Origin: an uncultured Bacteroidales bacterium
GTDB lineage: Bacteria > Bacteroidota > Bacteroidia > Bacteroidales > UBA932
Length of the DNA stretch: 64,000 bases
Reading direction: 5' to 3'
Assembly: GCA_944323825.1 (NCBI GenBank)
Contig: CALUTY010000004.1
Coordinates: forward strand, 124,001-188,000
Shown: positions 34,300 through 43,334 of the stretch, piece by piece
Layout: each line of letters opens with the position of its first letter
Numbering within the stretch: the stretch's first letter is position 1
Made by a program: the position numbers and the translations under genes
Notes under the pieces: model-generated
Databases searched by the model: none
What the model was told of the DNA's origin: nothing
The model's input: only the letters and a program-made list of their open reading frames with translations

Positions 34300-35418
34300 A
34301 TGGACAGGATGGATGTGAAGATGGAAATGCTTTTTTCGCTTTTGCGTGCGGGCCTTTGGGAGCGTCCGGAAGCTGTCATGCAGTGCCGTCCGTTGTCGGA
34401 GACATCTTGGGAGGAGGTGCTTTCATTGGCGGAAAAGCAGACCGTGACAGGGGTAGCTTATCTTGGCATCCGCTTCATGCCTGAAGGTCTGGAGCCGCCG
34501 GTAAATGTCCTTGCCAAATGGGCTGCAAAGGCAGATGCCATAGAGAGGCGAAATGTCAAGATGAGCAAGGCTTTGGATGAACTGTGCTCCATGTTCAGGG
34601 AAAACGGCATTTCTCCTGTCCTGCAGAAGGGACATGACGCGGCCTCCCTTTATGAACACCCTATGCTGAGGGAATGTGGAGACATTGACTTTTATTTCAT
34701 GACTTCCGAAGAGAAGTCTGCCGCATCCGCCCTTGCGGCAAGACATGGCTGCCGCATAAGGACTGCATCGGACGGAAGCGACTGCTACTCATGGAACGGA
34801 ATCCCTGTGGAGCATCATAGCCGGCTTCTGGACCTATATAGCCCGTTCCGGAAGGGGCTTGCGGAAAAGCTTGAGGCTGAGTATGGATTCGAAGAGAGAG
34901 TCTTGGAGTCAGGAGATGGTCTTGGAACTCCGGTGAAAGTCCCGGCACCGATGCTCAAGCTGCTTATGCTTAACCTTCATATACTTAAGCATGTCGTGGG
35001 AAGGGGCATAGGGCTCAGGCAAATATGTGACATGGCCCGTGCATGTTTCCGTCTTCATGACAGGATAGATATGCAGGAAGCGGAATCCGTGGCGCGCAGG
35101 GCAGGAATAAGGAAATGGAACCGGCTTCTTCATTCATTCATGGTGACCTGTCTCGGATTGGACAGCAGCTGTCTTCCTTATAAGGATATGGATGCCTCAA
35201 AGACAGATGCACTGCTTCAAAGGATAATGGACGGAGGGAATTTCGGCAGGTCCTCCCATGGCGGTATGCTGTCTGGAGAGACTGCAGCGTGGAGCCGCAA
35301 GCTCAATACGGCAGCGGCCTTTCTTCTCAACAGCGGTTTTTCTATGTCGGTGGCTCCTGAAGAGACTTTGTCGGTGTTTTTTGAACTGCTTTCGGGACAG
35401 AAACGTTGTGCAGACTGA
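34300..35418 (+). CDS. nucleotidyltransferase family protein (NTP_transf_5 type)
   Basis: The protein (372 residues from ATG 34300) has the family core ISPVLQKGHDAASLYEHPMLRECGDIDFYF at about residues 105-134, where the GDIDFYF element carries the paired Asp residues of the nucleotidyl transfer site. The rest is helical with conserved HHSRLLDLYSPF and LKHVVGRGIGLRQICDMAR blocks. A GTG at 34264 would lengthen it by twelve residues; the ATG is preferred because the product then begins close to the LLRAGLW motif typical for the family. Its substrate may be a peptide, lipid or sugar; its partners are the PqqD-like and HPr-kinase-like proteins. Confidence 0.82.
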   Translation: MDRMDVKMEMLFSLLRAGLWERPEAVMQCRPLSETSWEEVLSLAEKQTVTGVAYLGIRFMPEGLEPPVNVLAKWAAKADAIERRNVKMSKALDELCSMFRENGISPVLQKGHDAASLYEHPMLRECGDIDFYFMTSEEKSAASALAARHGCRIRTASDGSDCYSWNGIPVEHHSRLLDLYSPFRKGLAEKLEAEYGFEERVLESGDGLGTPVKVPAPMLKLLMLNLHILKHVVGRGIGLRQICDMARACFRLHDRIDMQEAESVARRAGIRKWNRLLHSFMVTCLGLDSSCLPYKDMDASKTDALLQRIMDGGNFGRSSHGGMLSGETAAWSRKLNTAAAFLLNSGFSMSVAPEETLSVFFELLSGQKRCAD

Positions 35419-35426
35419 CTTTGGCG

Positions 35427-36347
35427 ATGATAGAGAAAAAAGATACATACTTTTTCAGGGTGGCGGGATTCCTCTTCGGGATATCTCTGCCGGGAAACAT
35501 CTTCCCGGAGAGGATTCTCCCGTCTTTTACTCCATTCCGGACTTCATGGGACGGCAAGGAAGACCCCCTGTTTTCCCTTGAAGTCATTTCAGGCATGTCG
35601 GCAGAAGAGAAATGCAGTGATGGATTTCGTGTGATTGAGTCCATGAACAATGATATGGGACATGCCACGCTTTCAGCAGGTGATGATGCCTATCTCATCG
35701 GATTGCGGCCTCTGTCCGGCTCGTCTTCCTGCAGAATGGTTGCTGACAGCAGGTTCAGGGCAGGGCGGATTTTTGTAGACTGGGCGGACGCCAATGCCGG
35801 TATGGCTTTGTCTTCAATGCTGAGGATAGCCTTTTCTCAGGCTGTGCTTTTGCGCAGGGCCGTGGCTGTACACGCCTCTGCTGTCTGCTGCGATGGTATG
35901 GCTTATCTGTTTACAGGTAAGAGCGGAACCGGCAAGAGCACACATTCACAGCTGTGGCTCGGGCATGTACCCGGGACCCATCTTCTCAATGATGATAACC
36001 CCGTGTTGAAGGTCGGCGATGACGGCGTTGTGATGGCGTACGGCTCTCCGTGGAGCGGCAAGACTTCGTGTTATAGAAATGAAGGATATCCTGTCTCGGG
36101 TTTGGCCAGGCTTTTCCAGTCGCATGAGAACCGCTTTGTCCCGAAGACGGATGTCGAGGCTTTCGCCGTTCTCCTTCCCGGATGCTCAGTCATCCGCAAG
36201 GACAGTCTGCTGTATGGCTGCCTGTGTGATACTTTGGCTGAAATGTCGTCTAAGATCAATGTGGGTATTCTTGAATGCCGTCCGGATTACGGGGCTGTAG
36301 ATGCATGTCGGATTGGGTTGAAAAGGCATCCTTGGCCGGTTGTATAA
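35427..36347 (+). CDS. HPr-kinase-like P-loop protein
   Basis: The 306-residue protein has a kinase domain in its second half: AVHASAVCCDGMAYLFTGKSGTGKSTHSQLWL with P-loop at Gly164-Thr172, LLNDDNPVLKV with acidic metal ligands near 190, and YGSPWSGKT near 209. This is the fold of HPr kinase and the HprK-related kinases of exopolysaccharide and lasso peptide clusters. The true HPr partner is not nearby. The first 130 residues are specific and unassigned. ATG 35427 replaces an earlier TTG. The gene begins eight bases after the nucleotidyltransferase stop, so the three genes form one unit. Confidence 0.82.
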   Translation: MIEKKDTYFFRVAGFLFGISLPGNIFPERILPSFTPFRTSWDGKEDPLFSLEVISGMSAEEKCSDGFRVIESMNNDMGHATLSAGDDAYLIGLRPLSGSSSCRMVADSRFRAGRIFVDWADANAGMALSSMLRIAFSQAVLLRRAVAVHASAVCCDGMAYLFTGKSGTGKSTHSQLWLGHVPGTHLLNDDNPVLKVGDDGVVMAYGSPWSGKTSCYRNEGYPVSGLARLFQSHENRFVPKTDVEAFAVLLPGCSVIRKDSLLYGCLCDTLAEMSSKINVGILECRPDYGAVDACRIGLKRHPWPVV

Positions 36348-36407
36348 AGCTGAGGTCAAACAGATGGCTTTTGGGTATGAAAGGAAAGAAATATAAATTA
36401 TTTAAAT

Positions 36408-37211
36408 ATGAAAAAATCTTTGATATTCAGAATTTTAGCAGTATCTTTGTTGCTTGGTTCATGTGCTTCGCCGAAGAAGTTTGTGTACCTGCAGGACATG
36501 GTCCCCGGTGAGTCGTATCCTGTGGATATAAAGCACGAGGCGCTGATCATGTGTGACGACAGGCTGAAGATAACTGTGAACAGCAAGAATCCGGAACTCG
36601 CCATCCCTTTCAACATTCATGAAGGGAGTTTCAGGGTAAGTGCGGACGGCAACATCAGCACCTATTCAAACGGATCTTCGGTCAGGGAGGAAGGCTACAG
36701 GGTGGATGTTGACGGGTATATCGATTTCCCGATTCTCGGCAAGCTACATGTGGCCGGATTGACTGTAAATCAGGCGATAGACCTGATAGGAACAAAGATT
36801 GTGGAGGGGAACTACATGAAGGATCCTTTGGTCTCCATTGAGTTCCTGAATTTCAAGTATACTGTTATGGGGGCAGTGACAAGTACAGGAAATTACAGTG
36901 TGACAGGTGACCGTGTCACCATCTTTGAGGCTTTGGCAAGGGCAGGGGGGCTTACCCAGAAGGCCAGGCTTGACCGGATTACCGTATTCCGCGAAGTGGG
37001 GGACAGCCGCGAAATGTATGTGGCAGACATCCGCAGCAAGGAGATATTCAATTCGCCCTGCTACTATCTGCAACAGAATGACATAGTGTATGCAGAGCCT
37101 AAGTATCTCAAGAAAGATGCTGAAGACAGGGGCTGGCAGATAGGCACGACTGTGCTTTCTATAGTCACTGCGGTATGTTCTGTATTGTGGGCAATCAATT
37201 CGTTCAATTGA
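36408..37211 (+). CDS. Wza/BexD-type polysaccharide export lipoprotein
   Basis: The 267-residue outer membrane lipoprotein (LLGSC, Cys19) forms the exit channel for capsule or exopolysaccharide. The export domain opens with DDRLKITVNSKNPELA near residue 45 (a D.L.I.V type start), then VDVDGYIDFPILGKLHVAGLTVNQA near 100, and a SLBB-like segment VMGAVTSTGNYSVTGDRVTIFEALARAGG near 150. A hydrophobic segment near the C-terminus (VLSIVTAVCSVLWAI) is usual in Bacteroidetes members. Its partner kinase is the next gene. No wzb-type phosphatase gene lies beside it. Confidence 0.94.
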   Translation: MKKSLIFRILAVSLLLGSCASPKKFVYLQDMVPGESYPVDIKHEALIMCDDRLKITVNSKNPELAIPFNIHEGSFRVSADGNISTYSNGSSVREEGYRVDVDGYIDFPILGKLHVAGLTVNQAIDLIGTKIVEGNYMKDPLVSIEFLNFKYTVMGAVTSTGNYSVTGDRVTIFEALARAGGLTQKARLDRITVFREVGDSREMYVADIRSKEIFNSPCYYLQQNDIVYAEPKYLKKDAEDRGWQIGTTVLSIVTAVCSVLWAINSFN

Positions 37212-37253
37212 TGCCGGCAGGTCGCAATCTGAGTATTTTTAACATTTTTTCAA

Positions 37254-39644
37254 ATGCAGACAACAAATCCGTCAGGAAAAAACGAGATCAATATAGTTGA
37301 CCTTTGCATGTATCTCATCTCCAAGTGGAGATGGTTCCTTCTGTCCCTGGCTGTTTTCGGTGGGCTTGCCTGGATAATATATGCCAGCAGGCCATTCGTG
37401 TATTTCGCATCTGCGACCGTGATCATCAAGGATCCGTCCAACAAGACCTCAACGGCAGGCCTTGACAGGTATGACAATTTCATCAACAAGGTCAATGTCT
37501 CCAACGAGATCCTCCAGTTCCGCTCCAAGAAACTGCTGCGTGACGTCATAGGCAGGGTGCATGCCGATGTGAGCTATAAGGTGGAGGACAGGCTTCGGAA
37601 AAGGGAACTTTATACCCAGTCTCCTGTCACCGTCAATTTCCCTGATGCCCTTCCGACACGCGGCATCTCATTGGCTGTCACTCTTGTGGATGAGGATTCA
37701 GTGAATGTGTCGATACCGGCGGGCAAGAAAGACAATATGTTTGGAGCGTCGCTCAATGACACCCTGAGCATCGGCGACGGGCTTCATGCCATAGTGACCC
37801 GCACCAATTACTACAACAGTTCATGGAAAGGGAAGACCATATTTGTGACGAAGACTCCGTTGGAGTCAATGGTGGCCTATTACAAGGCGAACATAGGCAT
37901 CCGACAGGAAGGGGAGGAGTCTTCCATTCTCAATCTTTCCATCAAGGATGCCTCCCCGATAAGAGCTCGTGATGTGCTGAACATGCTCATCACTGTCTAT
38001 AATGAGGATGCCATAAATGACAAGAACCAGGTGGCTGTCAATACTGCCAATTTCATTAACGAAAGGCTCATAATCATAGAACGGGAGCTAGGTTCTGTCG
38101 AGACCGATCTGGAGGCTTATAAGAAGGTCAACCAGGTGATTGATATCGGCTCCACCGCCGGCATGTATATGCAGGAATCCCAGAAATACACATCCGATGT
38201 ACTTGAACTTGAGACCCAGCTTGAACTTGCGGACTATATAAAGAGCTATCTTACTGATCCGGCGAAGGAAGTGGATCTGATTCCTGCCAATACAGGCATC
38301 AGCGACATGAACATTGAGTCGCAGATCAACCAGTACAATACAATCAAGCTGCGCAGGGACAAGCTGATAGATGACAGCAGCGAGATGAACCCGGTGGTGC
38401 AGGAGCTCAACAATTCCTTGCGTGCCATGAAGCAAACCATCATCCGTGCTGTGGATAACATGATTGTAAGTCTTAATGTGCGCCTGACAGATGTCCGCAG
38501 TCGGGAACAGAGAGCACAGGACCGCATGACTTCCATTCCGACCCAGCAGAGGGAGATGTTGTCAATAGAGCGTCAGCAGAAGATCAAGGAAAGTCTTTAC
38601 ATGTTCCTGTTGAACAGGCGCGAGGAAAATGCCCTGTCTCAGGCTATGGCTGACAATAATGCCAGGGTGATAGACGAAGCCGGAGGCAGCATGTCTCCGA
38701 TATCCCCGAGCCGCAACAAGATTCTGCTTTTGGGGATTCTCATAGGCTTTGCAGTGCCCGGGGTCATATTTCTGATGATACTCTTCCTTGATACCAGGGT
38801 GCGCAGCAGAAAAGACATTGAAGATGTCGTGGACATTCCTTTCCTCGGGGAGATTCCGTTGGACAAGCGTTACAGAAAACAGGAAAGCCTGTCTGAACCT
38901 GTAGTGGGGGAGAAAAGCAGAGATGTTCTGTCGGAAGCTTTCAGGATTCTCAGGACCAACATGTCTTTCATGATGAACAGGGGCAACAGTCCGAAGGTCC
39001 TTATATTGACATCAATCAACGAAGGGGCCGGAAAGACATTCATTTCGCTCAATCTTGCAGCAAGTTTTGTGTATAGCGGAAAGAAAACAGTCATTGTTGA
39101 TCTGGACATCCGCAAGGGCACTTTGTCCAAGGGCTATGGGCGAAGGCGGCTCGGTATTACCGACTATCTTGCCAATCCGGAACTCAAACTTGAAGACATT
39201 CTCCATGTCAATGACGGTAATATGCCTGACATGATAATGGCCGGCACTTCAGCTCCGAATCCAACAGAACTTCTGCTTTCCGGCAGGCTTGACGAATTGT
39301 TTTCCGAATTGAAGACAAGATATGACTATATCATAGCAGACGGCGTGCCTGTCGGACTGGTGGCGGATGCCATGGTCACCAACAGGGTGGCCGATCTCAC
39401 GATATTCGTAGTGCGTGCAGGGCGCCTCGACCGCCGTGCCCTTCCTGACATCGGAAAGATGTACAGTGAGAAGAAGCTTGTCAACATGGCGCTCGTACTT
39501 AATGGCGCCGACTTGAGCCGCAATGGCTATGGGTACGGTTACGGCTATGGTTATGGCTATGGTTATGGCTATGGCTACGGCGCGGAGAAGAAGAGCGCAT
39601 GGAAGCGTATCAGACATTTCTTCAGAAAGAAAAGACACAATTAA
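37254..39644 (+). CDS. Wzc-type polysaccharide co-polymerase and tyrosine autokinase with (Gly-Tyr)9 tail
   Basis: The 796-residue inner membrane protein controls chain length and export. It has a Wzz domain between two membrane segments (about residues 23-45 and 495-520) with long coiled-coil-prone stretches. The cytoplasmic BY-kinase domain has Walker A SINEGAGKT near residue 590, Walker A' VIVDLDIRKG near 613 and Walker B YDYIIADGVPVG near 697. The C-terminus carries nine Gly-Tyr pairs (39525-39581) and a basic end RIRHFFRKKRH. Tyrosine clusters of this kind are the autophosphorylation site of the family; an unbroken (GY)9 is unusually regular. Confidence 0.94.
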   Translation: MQTTNPSGKNEINIVDLCMYLISKWRWFLLSLAVFGGLAWIIYASRPFVYFASATVIIKDPSNKTSTAGLDRYDNFINKVNVSNEILQFRSKKLLRDVIGRVHADVSYKVEDRLRKRELYTQSPVTVNFPDALPTRGISLAVTLVDEDSVNVSIPAGKKDNMFGASLNDTLSIGDGLHAIVTRTNYYNSSWKGKTIFVTKTPLESMVAYYKANIGIRQEGEESSILNLSIKDASPIRARDVLNMLITVYNEDAINDKNQVAVNTANFINERLIIIERELGSVETDLEAYKKVNQVIDIGSTAGMYMQESQKYTSDVLELETQLELADYIKSYLTDPAKEVDLIPANTGISDMNIESQINQYNTIKLRRDKLIDDSSEMNPVVQELNNSLRAMKQTIIRAVDNMIVSLNVRLTDVRSREQRAQDRMTSIPTQQREMLSIERQQKIKESLYMFLLNRREENALSQAMADNNARVIDEAGGSMSPISPSRNKILLLGILIGFAVPGVIFLMILFLDTRVRSRKDIEDVVDIPFLGEIPLDKRYRKQESLSEPVVGEKSRDVLSEAFRILRTNMSFMMNRGNSPKVLILTSINEGAGKTFISLNLAASFVYSGKKTVIVDLDIRKGTLSKGYGRRRLGITDYLANPELKLEDILHVNDGNMPDMIMAGTSAPNPTELLLSGRLDELFSELKTRYDYIIADGVPVGLVADAMVTNRVADLTIFVVRAGRLDRRALPDIGKMYSEKKLVNMALVLNGADLSRNGYGYGYGYGYGYGYGYGYGAEKKSAWKRIRHFFRKKRHN
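39525..39581 (+). repeat. hexanucleotide coding repeat (GGNTAY)9
   Basis: Nine units of a Gly codon plus a Tyr codon (GGC/GGG/GGT then TAT/TAC) run in tandem, followed by one more GGC. Units differ only at third positions. Gain or loss of units stays in frame and would change the number of tyrosines in the kinase tail. Confidence 0.85.
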
Positions 39645-39669
39645 AATCAACAATAAAAACAATATGCGT

Positions 39670-39858
39670 ATGAAAAAGAATCATTATGAAAAGCCTCAGA
39701 CCTTCCGCACAGTGGTAGAGGTAGAAAATGGCTTTATGTCCGCATCCATCATGGATCCGGAAAACGGACATGATCAGGGCTTGACCACTGAGGAACATGG
39801 ATTTGCAGATCCCGACAGTCAGTGGGAAGGGGATTATTCTAATGATACATGGGACTAA
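39670..39858 (+). CDS. 62-residue peptide with YEKP start, candidate modified-peptide precursor
   Basis: The product starts MKKNHYEKPQTFRTVVEVEN, continues with GFMSASIMDPENG and ends SQWEGDYSNDTWD. It has no signal peptide or membrane segment and its second half is very acidic with two Trp. Many Bacteroidales genomes hold short proteins of this general form (basic KxYxKP start, VEVE or similar strand, a small-residue turn, acidic Trp end) near fimbrillin-like genes; their role is unknown. It is 25 bases after the kinase gene and 13 bases before the next lipoprotein, in one operon with the PqqD-like gene. ATG 39664 is an alternative start two codons earlier. Confidence 0.7.
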   Translation: MKKNHYEKPQTFRTVVEVENGFMSASIMDPENGHDQGLTTEEHGFADPDSQWEGDYSNDTWD

Positions 39859-39871
39859 ATCAGTATTGTTT

Positions 39872-42052
39872 ATGAAAAGAAAGTTGTTTTTGACCGGTAT
39901 GGCTATTGCCATATGTATGGTCAGTTGTACAGAAGAGAATCTTGAAGTTATCGAAAATCCTGTTCAGACAGGAGATGAAATCATATTCGGTTCTTCATTG
40001 CAGAATGAAACTCCAGATACGAAGACAGAGTATGGTGAAAGAACATCTACTGGAATACCGGTATATTGGGTGAATGGTGACAAGGTAGCTATTTTTTGTG
40101 CCCAAGCATCTCAGCCGGCTGACCGTCTTGTGAATTATGTGATAACTCGTCAAGAAGGTAATCCTGCGGCATCAGCTTCGGTAACGAAAGATGAATTGGA
40201 AAATGCCGGCTTGCAGTGGGGAAACAGTGATGTGCATCGTTTCTATGCATTCTATCCTGCAGATGCAGTGAAAGGTTCATCCGAAGAAAATGAAACCGGA
40301 ATGATTACAGCAAATATTCCTGTTACCCAGAGACCTGAATCGTGGCAAGAAGGTGAATTGAATGGGGTGAAAACTTACTTCGGTCTGCCTAATATGGATT
40401 ATGCATATATGTATGCCCATACTAGTGTAAAGAAATCAGAATTACCGGAAGGATCTCCGATTAATTTGGAATTTAAGAATCTGGTGACAGTATTGGATAT
40501 TACAGTCCAGGGACCAGAAGATGGTGGTAGTCCTATTACAGTATCCAATATAAACATAAATGCTGTTGACGGAGCGAATGTAATTTTGACCGGAGACTTT
40601 ACTTGTAATATCAGAGGTGCCGGCGACAATACAGATGAGGTGACTGCTGAATGTACAGCGGCCGGCAATCTTGATGAAGTGCGAAACCGTATTTCTATTC
40701 CTTGTTTCAATGCGGAAACGAATGAATTCATTACATTGAATTCTGGGGAGCAGTTAAATGTCAAAGCATATATTATTCCTGATGATGATGAGAGCCATAT
40801 TATTAATCCTCGTCAACTCCAGATAGTAGTCTCTATAATGAACGGTGCCGCGAAACGAAAACTATTGCAGACTGCAAATGTTGTTCCCCACAAAGTCAAC
40901 CGTGTAATTCTTCCTCATCTTACCTCTGGCGGAACGAACTTCTGGATGTCAGACCTGAATCCTAATATATATGTGACTGAGCTTTCTTTGCCTGGCAGTA
41001 AGATGTCATTGCTGACAGCAGCAAATGGGGCTAATATAGTTTATCAGACACAGTCAATAGCACAGCAGCTTGAAGATGGAGTGCGTGCTTTTATCTTCCA
41101 GACAGAGCGTATGCGTAATAACGAAATCAGGCTGACGGTGAATGGGAATGAACTTGACCTTACTTTAGCTGATGCTTTAGGCCAGATTGCGGATTTTCTT
41201 GAAACTTGTGAAACAAATGAAAAACAAGAAACCGCATTTGTTCTTGTTACATATAATGCTGGGGCTGGATCTGAGGCTCAATGGTTCAACGCATTGCAGC
41301 AAACAATTAATACTTGTGCCTCTAATAGCAGGTACAGGATATTCAATGGAACAATGTCTCCTAGTACTACATTTGGGGATGTGGCAAACAAGATTATCGT
41401 AAAAGCCAATTATAACAGTAACGGTATGATTGCTAGTGCAGGTACAGCGCCGATGCTTCATACCCTTTGGGAAACAGCTTATGTCGATGGAGGTGTGCCT
41501 ATGACATGGAATGATCCGAAAAGTGCTAGTGTCTTTACATGGCTTTATCAAGAGGTTACATCAGTTTTGGATACTGATAGAAATGAAAATGAAAAAGCAA
41601 GTGCAGAGTCTACAGAAGAACAGAAGCATCAGTATATTCAGACTATCTTCGAGGAAAGTGTCAATGCTTATCAGAACAATGCCACTCATGATATCTGGTT
41701 CATGAATGACTTGGGTGGATACTATTATTATCAGACCGAAATAACAGGACCTTTGGGTGGACATTGGGGCTGGACTGAACATGAGGATCCAGCAGGATTG
41801 GCAGAAGAGATGAATAACTTCGGTGTCCAGTTGCTTCAGGAACGTACTGAGAATGCTGGTCTTGGACTCGTATTTATGAATTTTGCTGATAAGCAGGAAG
41901 GTTCAGGGGTTAATTATCGGAGTGACTGGCTTATCCAGACTGTCATTGACAACAATTTCAAGTTCCAGCTGCGTACCAGAGGTTCTGAAACCGGCCAGTC
42001 CTACAACGCCTTCTGTACTTCAGACGGCAATGCCATCAGCTGGGACGAGTAA
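39872..42052 (+). CDS. fimbrillin-like lipoprotein fused to a degenerate PI-PLC X-type domain
   Basis: The 726-residue lipoprotein (CMVSC, Cys19) has an N-terminal fimbrillin-like part (residues 25-360) with PVYWVNGDKVAIF, FYAFYPADA and INLEFKNLVTVLDITV. From about residue 362 it shows the start of a phosphatidylinositol phospholipase C X domain: NIYVTELSLPG, then QSIAQQLEDGVRAFIFQTE near 395 and LTLADALGQIADFL near 430. The catalytic His of LPGTHDS is replaced (LPGSKMS, Lys377) and the usual RxFDIR is FIFQT, so hydrolysis is not expected. A binding role at the cell surface is more likely. ATG 39872 gives the signal peptide. Confidence 0.72.
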   Translation: MKRKLFLTGMAIAICMVSCTEENLEVIENPVQTGDEIIFGSSLQNETPDTKTEYGERTSTGIPVYWVNGDKVAIFCAQASQPADRLVNYVITRQEGNPAASASVTKDELENAGLQWGNSDVHRFYAFYPADAVKGSSEENETGMITANIPVTQRPESWQEGELNGVKTYFGLPNMDYAYMYAHTSVKKSELPEGSPINLEFKNLVTVLDITVQGPEDGGSPITVSNININAVDGANVILTGDFTCNIRGAGDNTDEVTAECTAAGNLDEVRNRISIPCFNAETNEFITLNSGEQLNVKAYIIPDDDESHIINPRQLQIVVSIMNGAAKRKLLQTANVVPHKVNRVILPHLTSGGTNFWMSDLNPNIYVTELSLPGSKMSLLTAANGANIVYQTQSIAQQLEDGVRAFIFQTERMRNNEIRLTVNGNELDLTLADALGQIADFLETCETNEKQETAFVLVTYNAGAGSEAQWFNALQQTINTCASNSRYRIFNGTMSPSTTFGDVANKIIVKANYNSNGMIASAGTAPMLHTLWETAYVDGGVPMTWNDPKSASVFTWLYQEVTSVLDTDRNENEKASAESTEEQKHQYIQTIFEESVNAYQNNATHDIWFMNDLGGYYYYQTEITGPLGGHWGWTEHEDPAGLAEEMNNFGVQLLQERTENAGLGLVFMNFADKQEGSGVNYRSDWLIQTVIDNNFKFQLRTRGSETGQSYNAFCTSDGNAISWDE

Positions 42053-42063
42053 AGTATAAGATA

Positions 42064-43302
42064 ATGATATATAACAAATACAGATTTCAAATGATTCCTA
42101 AGACAATTATTGCGGCAGGCATGCTGCTTGCCTCTGTTCCGGCTTTTGCGCAGACTGCGGAGCCTGAAAACTCATCTGCAGACTTCACGGATGAGGTTAC
42201 TTACAGTGAGAACAAGCACAAGGTGGTGACCAACACCTTCTGGGACAACTGGTTCATCAGCGTAGGAGGCGGCGGGCAAATTTATTTTGGTGATCACGAC
42301 ATCAATCTTAATTTCGGGGAATGGATTTCTCCGGCTTTTGACATTGCCGTGGGCAAATGGTTTTCTCCGGAGGTAGGTGTGCGTCTCATGTATAGTGGAG
42401 GAGCCATCCGTGGAGCAACTCAGGACGGGACACATTCGCTCGGCTCTGACATTAAGGGCAAACCGCAACAGGGCTATTGGCTTGAGAATTCAAGATTCGG
42501 CTTCTTTGATGTCCATGCTGATGTGATGCTCAATCTCAACAATACCATAGCCGGTTATAAGGAGAACCGTATCTACACCATTTCTCCTTATGTCGGAATC
42601 GGTGTGATGAGGGCATACAAGGCTCCTACTTCCACTGAATTTGCTGTCAATGCCGGCCTTTTCAATTCGTTCAGGGTAGCGAAGGCTCTTGATGTGAACC
42701 TTGACATAAGAGGAACGATGGTGAGTGACCGTTTTGACGGAGAATTCGGCGGCCGTTCAGGCGAGGGACTTCTGACGGCGTCCGTAGGCGTCACCTACCG
42801 GTTCAAGGAGCGCGGTTGGGAGCGTCCTAAGACCGTGATCCGTCATGACAATCGTGCCGTCAATGACCTTAAAGACCAGATTGAGGCACTCAAGGCAGAG
42901 AATGAAGCGCTTAAGGCTGCTATTGCCGAAGGAAATGAGACAAAAGTTGAGACCATTATCCAAAAGGTCAATGTTGCCTCTCCGGTCATGGTTACATTCA
43001 AGATCGGGAAGAGTACTCTTGCCAGGAGAGACCGGGCAGTTCTCGGCATGCTTGCTGAAGTCATTAAGAATTCAGATGAAAGCATAGTATATACCATTAC
43101 AGGTTATGCTGATGCCGGTACAGGTTCTCCTGAAATCAACGAGCGCCTGAGCCGCGAACGCGCTGAGGCAGTCTATGATTGTCTCGTGAATGAGTATGGT
43201 GTAGATGCAGCGAAACTCAAAGTTGATTATAAAGGCGGTGTGGAGAACATGTTCTATGATGATCCTGAGTTGAGCCGTGCCGCCATTACTATCGGCCGCT
43301 GA
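42064..43302 (+). CDS. OmpA-family outer membrane protein
   Basis: The 412-residue protein has a signal peptide (cleavage likely after VPAFAQ), an eight-stranded barrel of about 240 residues (NWFISVGGGGQIYFGDHD to ASVGVTYRFKERGWER), a short coiled coil (VNDLKDQIEALKAENEALKAA at about residues 270-290) and a C-terminal peptidoglycan-binding OmpA domain with TGYADAGTGSPEINERLSRERAEAV near 360. ATG 42091 is an equally good start nearer the signal peptide. It ends the operon; a strong terminator follows 32 bases later. It may stabilise the envelope where polysaccharide is exported. Confidence 0.93.
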   Translation: MIYNKYRFQMIPKTIIAAGMLLASVPAFAQTAEPENSSADFTDEVTYSENKHKVVTNTFWDNWFISVGGGGQIYFGDHDINLNFGEWISPAFDIAVGKWFSPEVGVRLMYSGGAIRGATQDGTHSLGSDIKGKPQQGYWLENSRFGFFDVHADVMLNLNNTIAGYKENRIYTISPYVGIGVMRAYKAPTSTEFAVNAGLFNSFRVAKALDVNLDIRGTMVSDRFDGEFGGRSGEGLLTASVGVTYRFKERGWERPKTVIRHDNRAVNDLKDQIEALKAENEALKAAIAEGNETKVETIIQKVNVASPVMVTFKIGKSTLARRDRAVLGMLAEVIKNSDESIVYTITGYADAGTGSPEINERLSRERAEAVYDCLVNEYGVDAAKLKVDYKGGVENMFYDDPELSRAAITIGR

Positions 43303-43334
43303 CACTCAGCAATATAGCTTGAATTCAATATCCC

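Noticed and set aside
33982..36347. Lasso peptide biosynthesis cluster
   Set aside because: PqqD-like, HPr-kinase-like and nucleotidyltransferase genes are present, but there is no asparagine-synthetase-like cyclase and no transglutaminase-like protease gene in the window.
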